Shown here: in pieces, positions 1 through 4,724 of the stretch
Layout: each line of letters opens with the position of its first letter
Position numbering within the stretch: position 1 is the first letter of the stretch
DNA from: Candidatus Zhuqueibacterota bacterium
GTDB taxonomy: Bacteria; Zhuqueibacterota; Zhuqueibacteria; Residuimicrobiales; Residuimicrobiaceae
Direction: 5' to 3'
Assembly (NCBI GenBank): GCA_016934435.1
Contig: JAFGSU010000059.1
Coordinates: forward strand, 1-5,365
DNA length: 5,365 nucleotides
Notes under the pieces: generated by a model
What the model saw: the letters and a program-made list of their open reading frames with translations, nothing else
Database searches by the model: none
Told to the model about the DNA's origin: nothing
Position numbers and translations under genes: made by a program

Positions 1-604
1 CCATGGCGTCCAGCTCGCCGTCGGGCAAATTGCCGGCATCGAGCTTGCTGTGGGGAATCCGTGATAGGCGTAAACGGTTGTCGGATGCGCGCTCGAGTGT
101 GATGCGCAAAAATTTGCTCACCGGTTCCGCCTCGATCAGAAAAAATAGGCCGGTGAGCTCATTCCCATCCATCGGCACCATCAAGGCGGACGAATGAGCA
201 GTTGATGATTTTGCACTTCTAGTCGGACGGGTAAAAAGCAATGCCTGCCATTTTTCCATCTGCAGGGCGAACAGGATGGCGCACAAGCGCTTGTGGATGA
301 CATGTTTTAATTGCAAAAAATCATCCACCACCGTTAGTCGGGCATAAAAACAGATGTTAAACACACCCAGTGCAGCGAGCCCAGGCAACTTGTCGTTGTC
401 GATGCGTTTTTGCGCCATGATATCGGTCAGCCCCCAGACGCATTGATCGGCGATTTCGTGCACCAGGTCATCCACAAAGGATGTTATATCGCCTAATACC
501 GTAATCTGATCGAGATCGATGCAGTATTGATTCTTCGATGGTCGCTGTATCATCAAGCCGAGGGGCGTGATCATATTGAATTTTTGTGGCTTGGGATCGG
601 TCAT
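1..604 (-). CDS. Hypothetical protein, N-terminal part (cut by the left edge)
   Basis: An open frame of 201 codons begins at an ATG at 604 and stays open to base 1, so the C-terminus is missing. An in-frame TAG lies three codons upstream of this ATG, so the protein cannot start much earlier. A second ATG at codon 11 is possible, and neither start has a good Shine-Dalgarno sequence. I do not recognise the family. There is no signal peptide and no clear membrane helix. The protein reads as soluble, with an alternating hydrophobic/charged N-terminal half (a helical-looking stretch around residues 40-120, with DDLVHEIADQ near 45-54) and a more polar part after about 128. The frame has no stops over 600 bases and ordinary codon use, so it is very probably real. 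It lies 95 bp downstream of the barrel-protein gene on the same strand, so co-transcription is possible. No function is assigned. Confidence 0.72.
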   Translation of the reverse strand, partial: MTDPKPQKFNMITPLGLMIQRPSKNQYCIDLDQITVLGDITSFVDDLVHEIADQCVWGLTDIMAQKRIDNDKLPGLAALGVFNICFYARLTVVDDFLQLKHVIHKRLCAILFALQMEKWQALLFTRPTRSAKSSTAHSSALMVPMDGNELTGLFFLIEAEPVSKFLRITLERASDNRLRLSRIPHSKLDAGNLPDGELDAM

Positions 605-667
605 GAATCGCTATTTTTCAATTTGTTTACAAGGATTGTACAGCGAACCTGATGCCTGTAGCTAAAT

Positions 668-697
668 ATTGTAATGCCCGGCGTCATCCTGGATCAA
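668..697 (-). promoter_or_regulatory. Candidate sigma-70-type promoter for the left-edge gene
   Basis: Read on the minus strand, TTGATC (697-692) is separated by 18 bases from TACAAT (673-668). These match TTGACA at four of six positions and TATAAT at five of six. The transcript would start near 661, leaving a leader of about 57 bases before the ATG at 604. A second TACAAT lies closer to the gene but lacks a convincing -35 element. This is motif matching only; the gene could instead be read through from the barrel-protein gene upstream. Confidence 0.28.
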
Positions 698-699
698 TT

Positions 700-1269
700 T
701 TACCAGAGAAAAGCGCTGACCCCCATACTCAAACCAATCTGGGTACCGCTGATGGATTCATCGACGCCTTCCTTTTTATAGCTCTCCATCAGATAATACA
801 CTTTGCCGGTGAGGCCGACATTTTTCGCCGCCATCATGGTTGCGCCCACCCAAAACTTGATGTCCATCTGGCTTTCTTCAAAAGTCACATCGCCATTCTC
901 GCTTTTGCCCGATATCAACATCACGGAAGCGCCGATGAATGGATACATCTGGCTGTATTCGTCGCCGATGTAAAAAGCGGCAAAGGGGCCGCCGCCCATT
1001 CCCGTCACCTTTGATTCGCCCTGTGAAGTGGATGCATAAAGCAATTCTCCGCCGATGCACAGGTTCGGCATGAAGAAATAGCCGAGCGATGGATTGACGA
1101 GCATGAGGGTTGCCTTTTCACCATTGACTTCGTTCAGGTCGCCGCCGGCGCTGGCAAAACTGATCTCTCCACCGACGGTAACAGCGCCCTTGTCAACCGC
1201 ATAATACTGGGCGCTGGTCACCGTGAATAAAAGAAGGATGAACAAAAATGGAATGGTATAATTTTTCAT
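700..1269 (-). CDS. Small secreted outer-membrane beta-barrel protein
   Basis: The product is 189 residues. Residues 1-20 form a classical signal peptide: Lys at position 2, a hydrophobic core FLFILLLFTV, and a likely cleavage after TSA before QYYAV. The mature part consists of short amphipathic beta segments rich in Gly and aromatic residues (for example VGGEISFAS and IGGELLYAS) separated by polar turns. It ends in VSAFLW, and a C-terminal aromatic residue is the usual signal for barrel assembly by the BAM machinery. Length and pattern suit an eight-stranded OmpX/OmpW or opacity-type barrel, but no specific family is certain and the ligand or role is unknown. The ATG at 1269 is preceded by a strong AAGGAGGGG ribosome binding site three bases upstream, which settles the start. 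It is probably a monocistronic gene or the first gene of a short unit with the gene at 604. Confidence 0.85.
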   Translation of the reverse strand: MKNYTIPFLFILLLFTVTSAQYYAVDKGAVTVGGEISFASAGGDLNEVNGEKATLMLVNPSLGYFFMPNLCIGGELLYASTSQGESKVTGMGGGPFAAFYIGDEYSQMYPFIGASVMLISGKSENGDVTFEESQMDIKFWVGATMMAAKNVGLTGKVYYLMESYKKEGVDESISGTQIGLSMGVSAFLW

Positions 1270-1272
1270 GAT

Positions 1273-1281
1273 CCCCTCCTT
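1273..1281 (-). promoter_or_regulatory. Strong Shine-Dalgarno sequence of the barrel-protein gene
   Basis: On the minus strand AAGGAGGGG ends three bases before the ATG at 1269. It is an extended match to the anti-Shine-Dalgarno sequence. This is the best ribosome binding site in the window. It shows that the organism uses Shine-Dalgarno initiation at least for some genes, which most Bacteroidetes do rarely. Confidence 0.8.
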
Positions 1282-1298
1282 GATTAAATTGGGTGCGA

Positions 1299-1328
1299 TA
1301 TATATTGCTGCGCATAAACAGCTGCCAA
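1299..1328 (-). promoter_or_regulatory. Candidate sigma-70-type promoter of the barrel-protein gene
   Basis: On the minus strand TTGGCA (1328-1323, five of six to TTGACA) is followed after 18 bases by TATATA (1304-1299, four of six to TATAAT). The transcript would begin near 1292, giving a leader of about 20 bases that contains the strong ribosome binding site. The fit in position is good but the -10 is only moderate. A separate TATAAA at 1362-1357 lacks a clear -35 partner. Confidence 0.4.
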
Positions 1329-1383
1329 TGGAACGCAGTGGAATGGCCGGTCCGAGTTTATACTGTTGTTAGACATTAGCAAC

Positions 1384-1566
1384 TCATGATTCAAATGCAA
1401 CACGAGTCAATCCTGACTGTCGGATGATGGATTGAAGCGTTCCGATTTTTGTCAATAACTCATCCCTAGCGACAACTAAATCATAATCCGATGATATGCC
1501 GACTAAAGATGTGCCATTTATTTTTGAACGAATACAATATATCCCAAAATATCCATGAAAATAGTA
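1384..1566 (-). pseudogene. Short GIY-YIG nuclease-like remnant, probably frameshifted at its start
   Basis: A frame of 60 codons is open from just after an in-frame TAG (1569-1567) to a TGA at 1386-1384. Numbered from the first codon, it shows GIY at residues 8-10, a typical KING segment at 15-18, LVG at 21-23 in the position of YIG, then ISSD, an Arg at 34, LQ near 44-45, and a closing VAFES. Spacing and order follow the GIY-YIG fold (GIY, about ten residues, YIG, Ser and Asp, Arg, later Glu). The frame has no ATG, GTG or TTG ahead of GIY. An ATG at 1556 lies in another frame, and one extra T in the TTTT run just after it would give Met-Asp-Ile-Phe directly in front of GIY. This suggests a one-base deletion. 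The domain is also shorter than usual (about 80-100 residues), so it may be a decayed fragment. I judge the homology from motif pattern alone; an unusual-start small gene or chance similarity remains possible. Confidence 0.45.
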
Positions 1567-1574
1567 CTAAATAT

Positions 1575-1603
1575 AGTATACAAAATTTTACGCGATAAAT
1601 CAA
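1575..1603 (-). promoter_or_regulatory. Candidate sigma-70-type promoter ahead of the GIY-YIG-like remnant
   Basis: On the minus strand TTGATT (1603-1598) and TATACT (1580-1575) are separated by the ideal 17 bases, matching the consensus at four and five of six positions. The predicted start near 1568 lies about a dozen bases before the ATG at 1556. The surroundings are AT-rich, which raises the chance of a random match. It is better formed than most other candidates in this window. Confidence 0.4.
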
Positions 1604-1653
1604 CTATTTTTCCTGTAATGAATCGGCCCGGACACGCTTTCGATTCGATTGCG

Positions 1654-3009
1654 CTAAAAGGTCAGATAAAACGTCGTCCCCGAGTCGGTTTCGGACTGGA
1701 CGCGAATGCCGCCGTGATGCAGCCGCATGATCTGCCGCGACAGACTAAGGCCGATACCCGATCCACCCTCTTTGGTGGAGAAAAAGGGAACAAAGATTTT
1801 TTCCAGATTCTCCGGCGATATGCCCGGGCCGTTATCGCTCACCTGTAAAACGACCCGACCCCGGTAGTTTAATGACGCTTTCAGCTGGATGGCGCCGCCC
1901 TTTTTCCCTCCCAGCGCCTGCAGCGCATTCATCAGCAGGTTGATCAATATCTGCTCGACAAGATCAGGGTCTGCCTCCATCTGCAGTGATCTGGGTTCGA
2001 TCTGCCGGCTGAAATGAATATTTTTTCCACTTATATGCACTTTCATCAGGCGCTCCACCCGTTCGAACAGTTCTGTAACGGCAAAAATCTGTATTCTGGG
2101 CTTTGGCACCAGGGTCAACGTTCGAAACGAATCGACAAAACGGAGCAGCCCCTGACTGCGTTTTTCGATGGTTTTCGCCGCCATTTGTATATCCTGGAGC
2201 CATTCGTCGTCCTGCGGCCGGAGTGGATTCGCCAGACTTTCCCGGCCTTGAACCAGATCGTTGATGGTGGAGGCCAGCGATGAAATGGGCGTCACCGAGT
2301 TCATGATCTCGTGTGTTAATACGCGGATCAATTTCTGCCAGGCTTCCATCTCTTTTTCTTCCAGTTCGCGATGGATATTCTGCAAAGACACGAGTCGATA
2401 GCGTTCACTCCCCATCTTAAATTCCGTTGCATACAGGGCGAGGTAGAGGCTTTCGTTTTCATCCTCAATTTTGACAAAAGCCTTTTCCCGGGATGGCAGC
2501 CGCATGAGTGTTTCCACCAGTTCAGGGCTCAATTTTCCTAATTGCGAAATGCTCCGTAATCTCGGTACTTTTAACAATTGCTTGACGGCATTATTCATCA
2601 GCTCTATTTCGCCGGTGGCGCGGAAAACGATCAATCCCATACCGATGTGCTGCACCACCGTCTGCAGATATTGATAATGCTCCTCTTTCTCCGCCCGCGT
2701 TTTGCGAAATTTTTCCAGCACCTCCGACATGGCGCCCTGCAGGGCTGAAAAAGAACGGCCCATCCCTTCGTCCTTGAAGGATTGCGAAAAATCGCTGTAG
2801 CGGATGGATTCGATGAACCGGGTTAAATCGCGGTTGGTTTTATTGACATAGTGAATCAAAGCGTATAGTTGATAGCAGCTGAACAGCGCAAGAATGATGA
2901 CGAGGGAGGTGATTTTTAATTGTAGCAGGAAATAAATGGTTCCAGCCAGCGATAGCGTTAAAAAGACCAAGCGCAGGGTGCAGATGGTTGTGAACCGTTT
3001 ATAAACCAT
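1654..3009 (-). CDS. Membrane-bound NtrY-like sensor histidine kinase
   Basis: The protein has 451 residues and probably phosphorylates the response regulator encoded just upstream. Two membrane helices (about 11-29 and 34-52) are joined by only a few residues, so there is almost no periplasmic sensor. A HAMP-like linker (about 53-110, with YVNKTNR and YSDFSQSF) leads to a PAS domain (about 113-210). The HisKA region carries the phospho-acceptor His233 in LTHEIMNSVTPI; Glu234 and Asn237 fit the ExxN phosphatase motif. The ATPase domain shows the N box (Asn357 and Asn361), the G1 box DNGPGI (392-397), the F box FVPFFSTK and the G2 box GGSGIGLSLS (415-424), so it should be active. The ATG at 3009 was chosen because it overlaps the regulator stop by 11 bases, sits behind GGAGG (3024-3020), and puts the first helix at the N-terminus. 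The open frame continues to 3216 inside the regulator gene, but those 69 codons look like out-of-frame translation. Confidence 0.93.
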   Translation of the reverse strand: MVYKRFTTICTLRLVFLTLSLAGTIYFLLQLKITSLVIILALFSCYQLYALIHYVNKTNRDLTRFIESIRYSDFSQSFKDEGMGRSFSALQGAMSEVLEKFRKTRAEKEEHYQYLQTVVQHIGMGLIVFRATGEIELMNNAVKQLLKVPRLRSISQLGKLSPELVETLMRLPSREKAFVKIEDENESLYLALYATEFKMGSERYRLVSLQNIHRELEEKEMEAWQKLIRVLTHEIMNSVTPISSLASTINDLVQGRESLANPLRPQDDEWLQDIQMAAKTIEKRSQGLLRFVDSFRTLTLVPKPRIQIFAVTELFERVERLMKVHISGKNIHFSRQIEPRSLQMEADPDLVEQILINLLMNALQALGGKKGGAIQLKASLNYRGRVVLQVSDNGPGISPENLEKIFVPFFSTKEGGSGIGLSLSRQIMRLHHGGIRVQSETDSGTTFYLTF

Positions 3010-4375
3010 ATTTTTCGATCCTCCGGTACAGGGCGCTGCGTGAAAGCCCCAACTCTTTGGCCGCATAACTGATGTTGCCGCCGGATTTTTCCATGGCCTT
3101 GCGAATGAGCATTTTTTCGACCTGTTCAACGTTGAGTTCATCCACGGCAAGCTGTGAATCCGGCTTTTCCTGCTCGGATATGAACAGGTCCATCGGCTGC
3201 AGGGTTTTCGATTCACTCATGATCACCGCTCTTTCAATGGCATGGCTGAATTCGCGCACATTGCCGGGCCAGCGGTATTTTTCAAGTTTTTTCAGGGTTG
3301 AGGGATGGACGCTCTTCAATGGCTTGTTATATTTGCGGCAGTAGAGCTGCAGAAAATGATCCAGTAACAGCGGGATATCATCGACTCGTTCCCGCAGGGG
3401 CGGGATATGGATTTCTACGGTATTGATGCGATAGAGCAAATCCTGCCGGAATTTTTTTTGCGCCACCATATCGTAGATGGGCAGGTTGGTAGCGCAGATG
3501 ATGCGCACATCCACTTCAATGGTCTGGTTCGAGCCGATGCGGGTGACGCTGCGCGACTCGATGACGCGCAGCAGTTTGGCCTGCAGCGTCAGGGGCAGAT
3601 TGCCGATTTCGTCGAGAAAAATCGTCCCGCCGGAAGCGACTTCAAAACGGCCGGCACGGTTGTCTTTGGCGTCGGTGAAGGCGCCTTTCACATGGCCGAA
3701 TAGTTCGCTCTCGAACAGGGTCTCGGCAATGGCGCCCATATCGACCGATATGAAAACCTCTCCGGCGCGCCCGGACTGGCGATGCAGTTCGCGAGCCACC
3801 AGTTCTTTTCCGGTTCCGTTCTCGCCCAGGATTAATACATTGGCGTCGGTTTTGGAGACCTTTTCGATCAGGGCAAAAACCTCCTGTATGGCCTGACTCC
3901 GCCCGATAAAATCCCGAAAGGGCTGGTCCAGATCGGCGGCCAGGCGCTCCTGTCGTGATCGCAGCGCACTGGCTTCCAGACGGGTGCGACGAAGTTGGAA
4001 TGCCGTCGACAGGGTGGCGAGGAATTTTTCATTTTGCCAGGGCTTGAGAATAAAGTCCATGGCGCCCTCTTTGATGGCTCGCACCGCCATTTCCACATCG
4101 CCAAAAGCGGTGATGAGGATGACAACGGCATTGGGATCGATTTCAAGGATTTTCTTCAACCAGACAAATCCCTCACGGCCGTTGGTGGCGCCGCGATTAA
4201 AATTCATGTCCAGGAAAATCACATCGTAATTCTCATTTTTCAAAAGCATCGGAATGGCCGAAGGGCTTTTTTCGATGTGAATCAAACGGACGTGTTGTTT
4301 TAACAATAAACGCGCCGCCTGCAGCACGTCCTCATCATCATCAATGATGAGGATTTTACCGTTCTTCTTTTCCAT
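2999..4375 (-). CDS. Sigma-54-dependent response regulator (NtrC/AtoC family)
   Basis: This 458-residue transcription activator has all three NtrC-type domains. The receiver domain (about 6-120) shows acidic Asp12/Asp13, phospho-acceptor Asp56, Thr89 and Lys111. The AAA+ domain (about 155-390) has Walker A GENGTGK (184-190), GAFTDA (231-236) in place of the canonical GAFTGA loop, Walker B FLDE (Asp255, Glu256), ATN (295-297), candidate Arg fingers near 310 and 316, and the sensor II WPGNVRE segment (369-375). A Fis-type helix-turn-helix closes the protein (about 418-458, GGNISYAAKELGLSRSALYRRI). It should bind upstream sites and drive open-complex formation by sigma-54 polymerase. I prefer the ATG at 4375; the frame extends to a TTG at 4399, but that adds eight residues without a ribosome site. 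The kinase gene overlaps its end by 11 bases. The divergent adaptor gene, with a sigma-54 promoter, is the obvious target. Confidence 0.95.
   Translation of the reverse strand: MEKKNGKILIIDDDEDVLQAARLLLKQHVRLIHIEKSPSAIPMLLKNENYDVIFLDMNFNRGATNGREGFVWLKKILEIDPNAVVILITAFGDVEMAVRAIKEGAMDFILKPWQNEKFLATLSTAFQLRRTRLEASALRSRQERLAADLDQPFRDFIGRSQAIQEVFALIEKVSKTDANVLILGENGTGKELVARELHRQSGRAGEVFISVDMGAIAETLFESELFGHVKGAFTDAKDNRAGRFEVASGGTIFLDEIGNLPLTLQAKLLRVIESRSVTRIGSNQTIEVDVRIICATNLPIYDMVAQKKFRQDLLYRINTVEIHIPPLRERVDDIPLLLDHFLQLYCRKYNKPLKSVHPSTLKKLEKYRWPGNVREFSHAIERAVIMSESKTLQPMDLFISEQEKPDSQLAVDELNVEQVEKMLIRKAMEKSGGNISYAAKELGLSRSALYRRIEKYGL
3020..3024 (-). promoter_or_regulatory. Ribosome binding site deciding the kinase start
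   Basis: GGAGG on the minus strand lies inside the last codons of the regulator gene, ten bases before the ATG at 3009. Together with the 11-base overlap it suggests translational coupling of kinase to regulator. It supports 3009 rather than the longer open frame as the kinase start. Confidence 0.55.
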
Positions 4376-4409
4376 ACCTGTTTCCAAGATGATAGACAAA
4401 TCAAGCTAA

Positions 4410-4439
4410 ATTACACCGATTCGCTGCCCACAGGTTCAA
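4410..4439 (-). promoter_or_regulatory. Candidate sigma-70-type promoter of the regulator-kinase operon
   Basis: On the minus strand TTGAAC (4439-4434, four of six) is followed after 18 bases by TGTAAT (4415-4410, five of six). Transcription would start near 4403 and give a leader of about 28 bases before the ATG at 4375. This start would place the upstream TTG codon (4399) almost at the very 5' end of the message, which further favours the ATG start. Confidence 0.4.
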
Positions 4440-4569
4440 ACATTACTCTTTTGGGTGGCACCTTATCCGCTCAGTTCAAGTTACTAAAAAATTTAGGAAA
4501 ACATTCAGCGGAATCGATAGAATGTAATAAAAATAACTTTATCGGTCAATTATTACGATGGAAATCAAC

Positions 4570-4585
4570 TGTGCGAATTCGAACA
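4570..4585. promoter_or_regulatory. Imperfect palindrome, candidate enhancer site for the response regulator
   Basis: TGTGCGAATTCGAACA is a 16-bp inverted repeat in which seven of eight base pairs match (only the G/A pair at 4573/4582 fails). Its centre is about 108 bp upstream of the start predicted for the sigma-54 promoter at 4659-4674. Enhancer sites for NtrC-type activators commonly lie 80-150 bp upstream, and their Fis-type DNA-binding domains bind dyads as dimers. The binding specificity of this regulator is unknown, so assignment to it is inference. Confidence 0.35.
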
Positions 4586-4595
4586 CTATAATTTA

Positions 4596-4603
4596 CGATA
4601 TCG
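4596..4603. promoter_or_regulatory. CGATATCG palindrome with related half-sites upstream
   Basis: A perfect 8-bp palindrome lies about 86 bp upstream of the predicted sigma-54 transcript start. The same half-element occurs as CGATA at 4515-4519 and, inverted, as TATCG at 4540-4544. TTACGAT recurs at 4553-4559 and 4593-4599. They could be alternative or additional activator sites, but such short words recur easily in AT-rich DNA. Confidence 0.2.
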
Positions 4604-4658
4604 GACATGAAAATCAACCGAAAAAAACGAAATTTACCCTTTTTAGCTTTGATCGGGT

Positions 4659-4674
4659 TTGGCATTGTTATTGC
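4659..4674 (+). promoter_or_regulatory. Near-consensus sigma-54 (-24/-12) promoter of the adaptor operon
   Basis: TTGGCAT at 4659-4665, five bases, then TTGC at 4671-4674 matches the sigma-54 consensus TTGGCAC-N5-TTGC at all but one base. The invariant GG (4661-4662) and GC (4673-4674) doublets have exactly ten bases between them, the strict spacing required by sigma-54. The transcript would start near 4686, leaving a leader of about 39 bases that includes the AAGGAG ribosome site of the adaptor gene. A sigma-54-activating regulator is encoded divergently next door. This makes chance unlikely, though no transcript has been seen. Confidence 0.75.
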
Positions 4675-4710
4675 GTTTGCAAGGGAGTGAAACAGGCAAT
4701 TATTTACCGC

Positions 4711-4716
4711 AAGGAG
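4711..4716 (+). promoter_or_regulatory. Shine-Dalgarno sequence of the adaptor gene
   Basis: AAGGAG lies eight bases before the ATG at 4725. The good spacing selects this ATG over the one two codons downstream at 4731. Confidence 0.75.
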
Positions 4717-4724
4717 AAAACTGT

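Larger units (their letters stand above)
1270..1653. other. AT-rich intergenic region between kinase and barrel-protein genes
   Basis: These 384 bases separate the end of the kinase gene from the start of the barrel-protein gene. From the right they hold a candidate promoter (1603-1575), a short minus-strand frame resembling a GIY-YIG domain (1566-1384), and the candidate promoter and ribosome binding site of the barrel-protein gene. The part from about 1384 to 1620 is visibly richer in A and T than the flanking genes. No intrinsic terminator for the kinase operon is convincing here: an inverted GAATCG/CGATTC pair lies between about 1621 and 1648, but no T-run follows it. Confidence 0.6.
4376..4724. 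other. Divergent regulatory region between regulator and adaptor genes
   Basis: This 349-bp AT-rich region separates divergently transcribed genes. It holds a sigma-70-type promoter for the regulator-kinase operon on the left. A palindrome and several CGATA/TATCG half-elements lie in the middle. On the right are an A-tract (4621-4627), a near-consensus sigma-54 promoter, and the ribosome binding site of the adaptor gene. Two small frames inside it (4558-4746, and 27 codons at 4607-4690) are considered unlikely to be genes, because they overlap the promoter and lack ribosome binding sites. Confidence 0.6.

Noticed and set aside
652..1014. 120-codon plus-strand frame opposite the barrel-protein gene
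   Set aside because: It is antisense to a gene with a clear signal peptide and strong ribosome binding site, and its His/Ala-rich composition is typical of antisense translation.
1310..1328. Possible sigma-54 promoter (TTGGCA followed by TGCGC) ahead of the barrel-protein gene
   Set aside because: The interval between GG and GC is eleven bases instead of the strictly required ten. The same TTGGCA fits better as a sigma-70 -35 element.
1621..1650. Inverted repeat GAATCG/CGATTC just after the kinase stop, as a possible terminator
   Set aside because: The stem is only six pairs with a loop of about 15 bases, and no T-run follows in the direction of kinase transcription.
1555..1848. 97-codon plus-strand frame at the kinase 3' end
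   Set aside because: Most of it is antisense to the kinase ATPase domain, whose motifs are intact on the minus strand. It has no ribosome binding site.
3477..3896. 139-codon plus-strand frame opposite the regulator gene
   Set aside because: It is antisense to the AAA+ domain, whose Walker A and B and GAFTDA motifs are all present on the minus strand.
4376..4399. Regulator start at the upstream TTG (4399)
   Set aside because: It adds eight residues with no domain role, has no ribosome binding site, and lies almost at the predicted transcript start. The ATG at 4375 directly precedes the usual receiver-domain N-terminus.
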